A stretch of DNA of 19,850 nucleotides from Emmonsiellopsis sp. PD_33 (Eukaryota; Ascomycota; Eurotiomycetes; Onygenales; Ajellomycetaceae): positions 1 through 19,850 of the forward strand of contig JANTQF010000500.1 of the NCBI GenBank assembly GCA_032988165.1. Reading direction: 5' to 3'. The notes below the pieces were generated by a model. The model made no database searches. It saw only the letters and a list, made by a program, of their open reading frames with translations, and had not been told where the DNA came from. The position numbers were made by a program, and so were the translations under genes. Of this stretch, positions 1-9,896 are shown in pieces. The stretch's first letter is position 1, and each line of letters opens with the position of its first letter.

Positions 1-1041
1 CTCAACCTTTTGTTGGAGGGCATTTCGCAGGCTGGTAAGGGACGGAAGCAGCCTCTGCTCGAGTTCGAGAACTGCGGCAATGTGCATAACGGTAGGGAAG
101 GTGTCATTGGACGAGGCAGACATGTTGACATGGTCGTTAGGATGAACTGGCTTCTTAGTGCCCATGGTGCCGCCCATAATCTCGATCGCGCGGTTCGAAA
201 TGACTTCATTGCTGTTCATGTTGGACTGGGTACCGGAGCCGGTTTGCCAGACAACGAGAGGGAAATGGTCGATGAGCTTGAGCGACGCAACCTCCGCAGC
301 AGCCTGCTGAATAGCCTTGCCGATTTTAGGATCTACAAAGTGAAACCTCAGCCGAAGGTCCAGGAGTACGTCGGAGGAGTGCTATTTACCGAGTCCATAT
401 TTCATGTTTACCGTCGCAGCGGCGCCCTTGAGGATTCCGAATGCTCGGACGACAGGAGCTGGCATACGATCTTGAGGTTGATTGATTTCGAAATTCGTGA
501 GAGACCGTTGGGTCTGGGCTCCCCAGTACTTGTCCGCAGGGACCTGCAGCCAATCTGTCAGGATCATATCCTCTCCAATAACCTTCCAGCGTTGGAGGTA
601 GTGGCGCAACGTACCTGGATTTCACCAAAGGCATCGGTCTCGGTTCTCGAAGCCTATTCCATTCAATTCCAATCAGCCAAAGTCCAACCCACCATTATAC
701 CCCATAAATCCCAATATCAATCTCCTTCATTCTCCAACTCTCCCCTCCCCCCCTCCCTCAATACCAAAGGAAAGTCAAGAAATCCGTACCATGATGGCAC
801 CAGTAGACACAAACCCTCTCTTTCCAACCTGGGTATAAACGGTATTATTCAAATAGCGGCCGGAGCTTTGCGACAGCGACGAAAGACGATTTATCGATCT
901 CCGGCTGGCAGTAGAAGTAGCGTATGATCGAGCAACGGAAGAGAAGAGGACGGAGGAGGAAGGCTGTGCGGAGCGGGCGGCATATTTCAGCGTCGAAATC
1001 GACCGCAGGGCGGTAGTGGCGGGGGTGGTGTGAGGGAGCAT
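1..1041 (-). CDS. FUM1: Mitochondrial fumarate hydratase (class II fumarase), 5' part, truncated by window edge
   Basis: Class II fumarase converts fumarate to L-malate in the TCA cycle. Four exons are visible on the minus strand: 1041-790, 653-615, 543-390 and 332-1, separated by introns 789-654, 614-544 and 389-333, all GT...AG and all in frame. The first 259 residues are present. Residues 1-84 form a Ser/Thr/Arg-rich presequence ending in GKRGFVSTGAIM, typical of mitochondrial import. The mature part starts ASRTETDAFGEIQ, then VPADKYWGAQTQRS, the family's N-terminal signature. TGSGTQSNMNSNEV (179-192) and HPNDHVNMSASSNDTFPT (212-229) are conserved substrate-site segments. The catalytic histidine region and the GSSxMPxKxNP signature lie beyond the edge. 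The ATG at 1041 is the first in frame; the frame upstream of it offers only a GTG. The family call is very safe; the 39-nt exon 2 is supported by perfect family continuity. Confidence 0.96.
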
Positions 1042-1784
1042 GGTATTCGTCTTGGTCACTTGCGGTTGCGATTCTTGCTCTAGCGGCCGCGGGCGAATTT
1101 TGCTTGGGGAAAGTTTTGCTACCGCAGCAATTGGTTGTTGTAATTGGGGTCGGGGGATTGGAGGGAATTAAAGGGTAATTGCTGTGTTATGTAATTGACA
1201 GGTTAAAGGTCCCCCTTTTCATTCCAATGTACAAAAAAAAAGAGACGCCGTGAAGGTGAAAAAAAAAAAAAAATGATGAGCAGCGACCAGTTGTTTGGGG
1301 CTTCCCGAATCTCCCCGGTATTGTACTTACCGTATTTGGCCGGCTGAGCGGCAATGACGACATGGATTTTGTATGGGACGAGTGGCGAGTCAGGTGACTG
1401 CGATCGTTTTGGTATGGTCAGATTTCCCAACATGTATTTTTGGGGAGCGGGCTAGGCTGCTTTGGGAAGGTTGGATGGTTTTCCAAGGTTCCTGGATCTT
1501 TCTGTGGTTTTGTTGATGGGGGTGGAATCTGCAATTATTACATGGCTCTGCGAGCTTCTTCGCATGTCTTGATACAATGCTTTACGGAACAATAGGACCA
1601 ATTCTCAAAGAATGGCTCCAAATCGCCTTGCTCACTCAGGAGACTCTACTCCGTACTCCGTAAAGCACCATGGATATATCTCACTTCGAGCACATCAGAA
1701 TAACTGCATTTGAGGGCTAATATACGCACTCACTCATCTACCTATCTACCCCACAAACAAAGAACCATCCTAACCATCCCCCGT
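1042..1784. other. Intergenic region: fumarase upstream region and 3' side of the hydrolase gene
   Basis: No convincing gene is seen in this 743-base stretch. It should hold the fumarase promoter (that gene reads leftward from 1041) and the 3' UTR of the hydrolase, which stops at 1785. A poly-A run lies at about 1260-1273. A NotI-like GC-rich patch lies just upstream of the fumarase start. The open frames here lack an ATG start or any recognisable protein character. Confidence 0.6.
1647..1662. repeat. Tandem TACTCCG heptamer (two copies)
   Basis: TACTCCG occurs twice in direct succession, followed by TA; on the minus strand this reads TACGGAGTACGGAGTA. Related TACGGAG strings occur again near 3617 (GAGTACGGAGAAG) and 13008 (GTTACGGAGG). 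From memory, this motif is frequent in intergenic DNA of Aspergillus-type genomes. Its function is unknown. Confidence 0.5.
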
Positions 1785-3179
1785 TCACGCCACCAACTTC
1801 TTCCCCAACACCTCAATGCTCTTCGAATTGAACAGCTTGCCCGCATCCAGAATCTCATCTAGATGGCCAAACGTATGCGGCACCCCGGGGCACCGGATTA
1901 TCTCAACCTCGACTCCTGCAGCTTTCAGTTTTTCGCCATATGCCTCGCCTTCGTCGCGGAGTGGGTCCATCTCTGCCGTCCATACGAGCGCAGGCGCGAG
2001 GTTTGAGAAGTTGGGCGCGAAGATGGGGGAGATTTTCCAGTCCTGTTGTCGGTTAGTAAGTTACTGGGTGTTTCCCTTGAAAAACAACGAGGTGCGGGGG
2101 AGGGAGTTGGGAGGGTTAAAGAAAGGTAGGGAGGCAGGTATATATGTTACATACATCAGCAGACTTCTCCGGCCGTGGGACTCCGAGCCAATGTTTGTGG
2201 AAAAACTCCATGCGCGCAGCAGGCAGCGCGGTAGTATATTCCATCTCACGATATGATTCGTACGGCGTGTTGTCGCGGTCGAATTTGCCCTCTGGCGTGA
2301 ACGAGCTGTGCATGTCTGTCACCGGCACGGTGAGGAGTTGGAGAGCCAGCGGGAAGCCATTGTCACGGCATAGATGGGCGATGACGGCGCTGAGATGGCC
2401 ACCGGCCGATGCACCGCCTACAGCGAGACGGTTAACGTCGATGTTTAGCTCGTCGGCATGGTCGCGGACCTAATCGGGGGGTTTTGGTTAGTTTGATATT
2501 ACGAGCAGGTTGGTTTTGGGGTCGTGGTTTTAAGGGATAACCCACCCAGTTAAACGCGGTCCAGCAATCCTCAATTGCAGTGGGATACCTGTACTCAGGC
2601 GCAAGTCGATAATCCACATCAATCGCCACTGCATCGCCCTTCAAATCATGCACAACCCGCTTGCAGAAATCATGATCCGCCGGTAGACCGCCAAACACCC
2701 ATCCGCCGCCATGGAAGTTGATATAGGCGCCTCTCTTCTTCGGCTTCCCCTCGCTATCGAGGAGCTGCTCAGGCTCGAAGATGCGCAGGGTTATCTCGCC
2801 GTCCTTGACGGGGCATTTTGTCTCGGAGATGCAGTGGACGTCGGGGCCGGCAGCACGACCGTAGCTGATTAGGTACTTTGTGGGGTCGGCGCGGAAGTCC
2901 TCGATGGGGACTTGGTGGTTGTGGAAGCGGCCGACGTTGTTGCGGTTGTAGTGCTCGACGTAGACGGGGTCGAAGCGGGGGAGGAGCTCGGGGCGGATGC
3001 TGTTTAGGAGGGGTTGTTGGATGACGACTGGCTTCCAGTCGTGGAGGGCCTGGGAAGGGGGTTAGTTGGTTGAAGCTGGAGTTGTGAAATGGGGGTAAAG
3101 ATAGAGACGAGTCGATGGTGGTAGTGAGGGGTAGCATCCATGGATGGAGAGGGATGCGTACCTTGATATCTTCCCGCAT
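1785..3179 (-). CDS. Alpha/beta hydrolase, hormone-sensitive-lipase (GDXG) type esterase
   Basis: A predicted carboxylesterase or lipase-like enzyme that cleaves ester bonds of small substrates. Exons on the minus strand: 3179-3162 (only six codons, MREDIK), 3049-2546, 2469-2155 and 2042-1785. Introns 3161-3050, 2545-2470 and 2154-2043 all fit GT...AG, and the last carries a textbook CTAAC branch site. The spliced protein is 364 residues, normal for the family. The oxyanion-hole motif HGGGW is at 119-123. The nucleophile elbow G-A-S-A-G-G is at 193-198, with Ser195 as the likely nucleophile. DPLRDEG at 305-311 supplies the likely acid (Asp305) and PHTFGH supplies the likely base (His335). No signal peptide is seen, so it is probably intracellular. 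The start has A at -3. The natural substrate cannot be told. The next gene upstream on the same strand is a flavin monooxygenase, 1.4 kb away. Confidence 0.92.
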
Positions 3180-3309
3180 GGTTGGCAATTATTATCCAGG
3201 GATGTTCTTGGGGAGGATTAAATGGATAATTGACAGAATTGAATATCGGAAAAATGAGATAGGAGGTATAAGCAGGATGCAGTTACGGCATGCGAGCGGA
3301 ACAGCGAAG

Positions 3310-3317
3310 TATATAAG
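3310..3317 (-). promoter_or_regulatory. Candidate TATA box of the hydrolase gene
   Basis: The TATATAAG string reads CTTATATA on the minus strand and lies about 130 nt upstream of the hydrolase ATG, a reasonable spacing for a fungal TATA element with a short leader. The element is nearly palindromic, so strand is inferred only from the gene. No transcription start was mapped. Confidence 0.35.
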
Positions 3318-3937
3318 CCTCCTCACCTCTATCCATATCTCCTCTCCAGCGTGGGATTTCGCAATCCTCTAGTCAGTTACAATCACACCCCTCTCCGTTT
3401 GATAACCTAATACAGACGTCTAGGACCTTCCACTAGTTAACTAATATGGGGAAACCGATTGTTGCCGGAATAGCCACCAAGCAAGATCCAATTACATAAC
3501 TGCGAAGATTGCAGGCCATAATTGTTACAGAAATAGATTGGGGATGAGATAGCAGCAACTAGCGAACTTCTCGCATGGTTATCGTAGCCGTATCGGTCTT
3601 TATCGCATAGTGACAGAGTACGGAGAAGCGCTATCATCACCATCAATAGTCCAGTTTCCCCCATCTATGGGGATTTTAGTAGTTCTTTGAGCCCCGCAGC
3701 ATAGGCGTGGAGGTAGTTTGGAGATATTCGACATCCCACGCAAGGCAGTGAGAGATGCATTATACGAGCAGATGATAGCCGGTTTTCTTTAAGCAGTTCG
3801 AATAAAGGTTTGAGGTTGCTGTTCCGTTACTTAATAGTTCTTCAAGTCATAACCTGGGACCTATTACCGCATTGTAGGAGAAAATAAGGATATCATCCTT
3901 GCCATGGGGTCCAAGAGGGGCGCGGGATGCCAAGCCC

Positions 3938-3953
3938 CGATAAGCCGTTATCG
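3938..3953. promoter_or_regulatory. Palindromic pair of GATA sites (CGATAA-GCCG-TTATCG)
   Basis: A perfect inverted repeat with 6-bp arms and a 4-bp spacer places two HGATAR-type cores head to head, in a GC-rich island 0.76 kb upstream of the hydrolase start. In ascomycetes such sites are bound by GATA zinc-finger regulators such as AreA (nitrogen) or SreA (iron). Function here is inference from the motif alone. Confidence 0.4.
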
Positions 3954-4560
3954 AAATTGCCGAAAACCGGCGGGACAGCCGAAGCCGACGGGGCGATGAC
4001 ATAATCGCGGATTAGCCATCCTTCCTCAACTTCTTTTGTTTATATACACCCCTTGGTTTTATTTGAGGGGGGAGATGGGTATGTTAGGTCCTCAGCATAG
4101 ATGATTTTCATTGGTGGCTTTTAGTTTTACTTTCACTTGAATTTTCTTTATTTGAAAGTTTAATGTATCAAGCTGTTCACTACTATATTACTAGTATTAT
4201 TATAACTATCAGTGATACCCCTTCTTCCCTACTTAAGAAAGTAAAGAATAAAGATTAACTATACTATGAATACTAGGGTATGAAATCAATCCTCTCCATT
4301 CAGGTATCATTTGGACTAATAATAAATAAGAATACAACCCATGAATTGTATAAACCACCAGCAGTGAACAGAAAGAGAAGGGAATGGGAGTTCTCATACA
4401 CATGATGTAATGAGCACAAACCCCACAACCCCATCCATCTCACTCCACTCCACTCCCTCCCAATCAGATTAAAAATGGTATATAGTAGGTAAGAAACGGT
4501 AAACCCTCCGCCTGCGGGCAACTTTCCCCCCAAAACAACCCCAATACCCGAGCCAACCCC

Positions 4561-4597
4561 TCACCTCACCCTCACCTCACCCTCACCTCACCCTCAC
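4561..4597. repeat. 11-bp tandem repeat, three copies plus a partial (TCACCTCACCC)
   Basis: Three exact, contiguous copies of TCACCTCACCC at 4561-4593 are followed by TCAC. The array sits 10 bases from the monooxygenase stop codon, hence in its probable 3' UTR, where the mRNA would carry G-rich GGGTGAGGTGA units. Confidence 0.9.
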
Positions 4598-4606
4598 TTC
4601 CCATCC

Positions 4607-6434
4607 TTATTTATCCCCATCAACCCCACTAGCACTTACATCACTAGCCATAAGCTCCTTCTCCCTTCCACTCAACCCCTTCTCCCCCCCACTCAATCTC
4701 ATCAGCGTCTCACTCGCCAGCTCGGGTTTTGCCCCATGTCCAAACAAGCGGTACTGGGCGGGGGAGTTCATGCCGAAGTAGACAGCTTTCAGGATCGAGA
4801 AGGCCCGGAATGGGTTCGACGTGAAGAGTTGGGAGAAGAGGCGGGGAAAGGTTGGTGTTGCGCCAAGGCTGGAAAGTAGGGAGTCGCAGTAGGGGAGGTA
4901 ATGGACGGCTAATGTGTGGCGGTCGGAGGGGACCATCTGGACGATGATGGGTTAAGATTAGGAATGTATGTATGCGCAGTAACCGGTTTGAGGGGAAGGC
5001 TTATGCATAAGACGCGTTTTGGGAAGGGGGGATGGGTGGCTTACGCTTTTGGCTAGACCCTCCTGGAACTTCTTCACCCATTCATTCATCTCGTCGACGG
5101 ACGGCAACTCCACTCTCCCCGTAAGTATACCCGTTGCCCATCTTGCCTGCACCTCTGCGACAGGAATAAGTGGTCCAGGGAGCTCGATGAATCCGATAAA
5201 GAAAATATTGCTGAACCGTGGTGATGCGACGAGCTGATATAGATCCATCGTATTCGACGACTTCAATATCGGGTTATTTTGCACATGCCACGTCTCCGCA
5301 GGGAGATATGGAAAGTCAATATGATAACCCGTGCAGCATATCACTACGTCAACGTCCAGAGCCGTGCCGTTCGTGAGTACGAGAGAGGTTTCGGTAAATC
5401 TTTCGACCCCTGCGCGATGAGCCTTGATTCTGTCTGTTCTGATATGTTCCACTATTAGACTGTGTACCGTTGGGTTGGCTTCGAATAATTTATGTTCGGG
5501 TTTAATCGCCTCGGGATGCTCTCCCTGGGCGAGATTCAAGATCTTGGCTTGGCACCACTGGGAGAAGCGCGCTGGGAGCAAGGTTTCGGTAATTCTGTCT
5601 ATAGTTTCGTCATGCAGATTAGATGATGGGCCAGGGCATGAATAGCGTCAGGGCAATGTTGTAGATAAAAGCTTACTATCATAAGCCTCAACCGCTTGGC
5701 CTAGCACAAAGCGTGGGATAATCCATCCGCCTCTCCTAGTCACCATATGAACTTCCTTCGCGGTGTGGACAAGTTCAGAGGCCAAATCCACAGCAGAGCT
5801 GCCAAATCCAATGAGTGCAACTTTCTTTCCCGCGAACTGTTCTGGTTTCCGGTATAGATGACTGTGGAGCAGCTCCCCCTTAAAACTTTTCATCCCTTCA
5901 AACTCAGGAGTTGACGGGCGAGTGTTATGTCCCGTGCAAGCAAATATCGCATCGTACACTGTCTTCTCTTCGAATTCCCCGTTTGGCTGATATGCTACCT
6001 CCCACCTCGAATCCGCCAACTGGGTGCAGGAGATCACCTTGGTGCCTAGTCGAATATAATCTCTCAAGCCGAAATGATCCGCATACGATTCGATATACTC
6101 CAGCATGCCGCGGTGGCTAAAGTAATCGGGATATTTGGCAGTATCGATGGGGAAATCGCTGAAAGTGGACGTGTCACGGCACGAGTTGAGAATTACGCCC
6201 TGGTATATCGAGGATGTGGCATGGCCGGTTTCGGGATCAGGCTCTTCATAACGCCATTGTCCGCCGAGTCCGTCACGACCTTCGAAGAGGATAGGACTGA
6301 GGCCGTCGGCAAGACATTGTTTTAGGGTAGTCAGGCCGGATAGGCCTAAACCAGGGTTAGTTCAGGCAATAGATGGTGTGTTTCGTAGCTCATCACGCAC
6401 CACCGCCAATGATAGCGACCTTTTTCCCTTCCAT
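4607..6434 (-). CDS. Flavin-containing monooxygenase (FMO-type class B flavoprotein)
   Basis: Predicted FAD/NADPH enzyme that adds one oxygen atom to N, S or carbonyl groups of small molecules. Exons on the minus strand: 6434-6401, 6345-5677, 5598-5045 and 4936-4607; introns 6400-6346, 5676-5599 and 5044-4937 are GT...AG and keep the frame. The spliced protein has 528 residues. The FAD-binding GGGLSG fold is at 10-15 and is itself split by intron 1. The FMO fingerprint F-x-G-x(3)-H-x(3)-Y is at 166-176. The NADPH-binding GFGSSA is at 191-196, followed by TRRGGWIIPR. CCTGY at 322-326 matches the family's ATGY-type motif. The fingerprint lacks the P-D ending expected of Baeyer-Villiger enzymes, so FMO is preferred. 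The start has an ideal GCCATGG context. No membrane anchor is obvious at the C-terminus. Substrate is unknown. Confidence 0.93.
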
Positions 6435-7230
6435 GGCTTCAGGTTACGTTTCGTTATTGAGATGTTAGGAGAGAGGCAGAGAGAACGTTGCGTCACTGCG
6501 TTCGAAGTGATGCCGGGTTACTGCTGGCAGAACTGGCTATGAAATGGAACACAAACGGCTAAGAAGACAGAAACAATGTCAAGACGCATAGAATCAATTT
6601 CACTAGCTCCTTAAAAATTCAGTGGACGGATTCGAGAGCACAGGTCTCTTATGGCCGGAATGGGGACATTCAGCTTGAACTGCTTCCTCTGGATGCTTAG
6701 GAATAGGATAATCACAGGTATGAGCGAAAGGAAGCACAAAGCACGAAGCGAAAATGAGAAAACGAAGGGATCCTATACAAAAATGAAAGTCTGTCGCGGA
6801 GAGTTTTTGAGATACTAGGGGGGGGCTAAATATAGCGTTGTCGGCATGGGGCTGAACACACAGCACAGAATTCTAACTGGCTATTCCGTACTCATGCTTT
6901 CCTTGCTCTGCGTAGCGCTGACCGTCAGCTTTATCATTGGTGGAAGGCATGCCCTGTTGTCTCTGCCTGCCATCGTTCTAATGGGAGGCAATGAAACCAT
7001 AGAAGGGGTATATATAAACAAAGAAGGTGAGGAAGGATGGTTAATGTAGTGAACAGCTTGAGGCATTGAACTTTCAAATAAAGGAAATTTAAGTGAAAAT
7101 AAATAAATAAAACCATCAATGAAAATTATCTATGCTAAGAACCTAACTCAGCTTTCCACATCATACCCATCCCCCCCTTCCCCCCCAAATAAAACCAAAA
7201 ACCAAAATATAAACAACCCTAGCCCCTAGC
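6435..7230. other. Intergenic region: monooxygenase promoter and 3' side of the cysteine-rich gene
   Basis: 0.8 kb without a confident gene. It contains the upstream region of the monooxygenase. A plus-strand 67-codon ATG frame (6846-7049) with hydrophobic segments is followed by AATAAATAAATAAA at 7098-7111, so a small gene cannot be excluded. A minus-strand frame over 6603-6866 has no ATG at its 5' end. C- and A-rich runs occur at 7150-7215, next to the stop of the following gene. Confidence 0.5.
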
Positions 7231-8161
7231 CTAACTCCCCGGCAGCTCAACCGGACTGGTTGGTAACCTATTACCCGGCAGCTCCCCGACAGGCGTCACA
7301 TTACCACCAGCGGCCTCCACAACATCACCCTGACCCGGAGCTTCGACGAGATTCCGGTTCTTGGTAGGATCTTTCTTATTATTACCCGGGTAGCCCGGGG
7401 GCTGGTCGGCTTGCATTGCTCTTCGCTGTCGATGTCTTCGTCGCCATGCGAAATATATAATGCCGGCTATTGATAGGACTCCGACAGAGACGCCAACGCC
7501 GGCGCCGATTGCGGCGGCTTTCCCGGGATCGCGGGGCTGGTCTGTAGGGGTGGGTGTGGCTGTGGCTGTTGAGCTGGGGCTGGTGTTGGTGCTGGCGTCG
7601 GTGCTGGTGCTGGTGGGTTGTGGGAATCCGATGACTGTTACGGTTGTTGGGTTCGGGTCGCCTTTAGGGGGGATGTAGGTCAGCATGTAGTCCCGAGGGG
7701 CTTGATATTAAGACCACGAAAGAAGATTAAATGGAAAACTTACCAGGGAAAGCAACAATAGCCTCATTCTTCACCTCGCAATTCACGTTCTTAACGTTTG
7801 CGTCAACACAGTAATACCAATTCACATCTGTTCTATCACATTTGCGCATAGGTTGTGAATCGCCCAATTTATCATTCCATGGCTTCCCCGGTCGAACGCA
7901 GAAGCCCGGACATCCCGCTGCCCGCCAGTTTTTATCCGTACAGCTTCCTCTGCTGTAGCCGACGGTTTCGTTCTGCGCTTTCGGGTTTACGCATAGCCCG
8001 TTTGACAAGCAAGCGGCGCCTGGAGGACAACATGGAGAGGCACCTTTGGGATTACAAGGTACATCTTGCGGCGTTACCCTTCCATTGCGATAATAGCAGA
8101 TGGCGGAAACGTCGCTGGTGAGGAGGAGGAGGAGGAGGCAAGAGAGAAAAGTATATTTCAT
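7231..8161 (-). CDS. Secreted-ectodomain single-pass membrane protein, cysteine-rich, receptor/wall-sensor-like
   Basis: No enzymatic family is recognised. Two exons (8161-7744 and 7700-7231) join across an unusually short 43-nt intron (7743-7701; GTAAGT...AAG) to give 295 residues. In order: a signal peptide (about 1-20, MKYTF plus a leucine run); an ectodomain at 21-140 with 12 cysteines (22, 36, 44, 45, 51, 57, 74, 84, 88, 108, 118, 128) including a CCPPGAAC...LC knot; one N-glycosylation site (N64-E-T); a Pro/Ser/Thr stalk at about 155-195; a Gly/Val-rich transmembrane helix at about 201-225; then WRRRHRQRR and a 60-residue Pro/Gly-rich cytosolic tail. The architecture resembles Wsc/Mid2-type wall sensors and a widespread ascomycete family of uncharacterised proteins with this Cys pattern. 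The ATG at 8161 is used because the open frame upstream offers only a GTG. A sensor or adhesion role is inference. Confidence 0.82.
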
Positions 8162-9186
8162 CCTGGTCTTCGCGGAACTGCAAGCCACAGTTGCCTAGAC
8201 TTGATAAATCACTGAGATCATCCCAAGGACCCACGGAATTGACGTTTCTGGAAACCCAAAATGAATGATTGACGAGAAGAAAGAGCGAAGATATTTTGAG
8301 CAGTGTATCACGGTAACCCGAGAGCTGAGGGTGATGAAACCCAAGCAATCGCAATCAGACTGAATCACCGCTATTATTGGCACGCTTGCCATCAGAACTA
8401 CAGGGATCTCCGCGAATAACAGAAAGGAACAGGGCAAACATCCACGGAGCGGGAAATCCCAGGAAATGCTGCGAATTTCCGCGTATCCCCGCAGTTCATT
8501 ACGGACAACAGCGGCTGGGTAGCGCCAGATATTTTGTGAAGAGCAAAGATCTTCTCCTGGTGTGTGGCAGTGTGGACCTTGACAAGGCATTCGCTGACAT
8601 GGTTGGATAGTGCACCGTATACGATGTGATCAAGATCTGCTGGGTCTGCAGCCTTGAAGAAGGGGACAGGCCGGGTTGCACAGGCGTTGCGAGGTTCTTG
8701 TCATCCTTTCCTTGGCCCTAACAGGCCCTGAAGTTAGCGAGGTCAACCACGAGAAATATGGCTCTGTCCCTACAAGCTCTTCAAGATAGACGAGGCAGTA
8801 TTTGTCTGTTGGTGAAGAAGCGAAGACGAACCTTGGGAGAAGAGATGGAGTCGGCGACGACGACGCTATAACTATCACGTGCCTCTAGCAGACGGCGGCT
8901 TCCAATATTTCCAACCACTCCTTCTCCTTCACACGAATTACAATCCCCAGCGTCGTCTCTCCTAAAGGCGACCATCTCCTCGTTCAGTTCGTCGGGTATA
9001 TCCCTATGAAATACAATGCCATGAGGGGCTTCTTCGCAAATATTCGTTCTGCTGGTCTCATTTCAGCCATCTCAGCCCATCGCGAAACGCGCCGTACCAT
9101 TTGACTCCAACACCCACCTAACATATGTCTTGCTTTCCAGGGGGGATATCAAAAGGCATACTGATATGGTGTGAGCTCTATCTATG

Positions 9187-9342
9187 CTATATCGTGTCAA
9201 CCTCGAGTTGTTGATCGATACAAAGACTTTCGGCTGCCTCAACCCTGTCCTGGAAACGGCCAAACCAGCCTAACATCGTCTCCATCCTGACAAGGGATCG
9301 GATGAGCGCATATGAACGCTCTCCCAAAATCTTCTTTGAGCG
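9187..9342 (-). pseudogene. Possible decayed coding fragment (52 open codons)
   Basis: Minus-strand frame with a protein-like, helix-prone sequence: KILGERSYALIRSL, then VRMETMLGWFGRF and QDRVEAAESLCIDQ, then a TAG stop. It has no start codon and a TGA just upstream. Immediately upstream another frame reads DDEYSKELYVRDLAQRR, as if one frameshift separates the two. The regular polar/non-polar alternation differs from the surrounding low-information frames. No family was recognised, and chance is a real alternative. Confidence 0.22.
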
Positions 9343-9896
9343 AGGTCACGCACATATAGCTCCTTGCTATACTCGTCGTCTCACACTCCTGGCACTAGCG
9401 CAATGTTGCTGATTTTGGGCAACGTTGCGGATTTGGGTGAAGGTCCGGAGAAGTGGAACGAATACGTTTCTATAAAGATGTGGGTATTATATACCATGTT
9501 GGGAAGACATATAACGGCCATTAGGTGGATAATTATGGCGTTGACGGCAAGTGCATCGCAGGATGGACTGGGACTGTGATCTTGCAAAGATGCACAAGAA
9601 GCATTCAAATCTGTTGAGCATGATGGAACAGACTGGCCAAAAGCTGATGATAAGATGACTAATGGTCAATAACACCTTTTATCGCCCACACACCAGGCCT
9701 TAGATATCACGTCGGCCGCCACCCTAGCTGCCAGGAAGAAGGGTGCATACAGGGAAGATTACAAAATTCCCATCATCTGTCGACTAGACATGGCAAAGAG
9801 AGGGGATATCTTGACCTCATACCAGCAGTCATGAATATATGGTTTGCCAACGGGGAGAATCGGAGAGGACAGTTTCTGTGAATTTCTACTTGAGGC

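Larger units (their letters stand above)
3180..4606. other. Intergenic region: hydrolase promoter and monooxygenase 3' side
   Basis: 1.4 kb without a supportable gene. It lies upstream of the hydrolase start (3179) and downstream of the monooxygenase stop (4607). About 3895-4020 is GC-rich and holds a double GATA palindrome. About 4085-4340 is AT-rich. An 11-bp tandem repeat abuts the monooxygenase stop. The longest frames in it (3437-3664 and 4300-4533, minus) show no protein-like character. Confidence 0.6.

Noticed and set aside
10..927. 305-codon plus-strand open frame overlapping fumarase
   Set aside because: It starts at TTG and is antisense to well-supported fumarase exons and introns; its protein has no family character.
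4607..6434. Baeyer-Villiger monooxygenase as the identity of the flavoprotein
   Set aside because: The fingerprint reads F-K-G-x(3)-H-x(3)-Y-R-K, fitting FMOs, and lacks the W-P/D ending of the Baeyer-Villiger signature.
8195..8590. 131-codon minus-strand ATG frame just upstream of the cysteine-rich gene
   Set aside because: No domain and irregular codon use; it would lie within the probable leader or promoter of the next gene.
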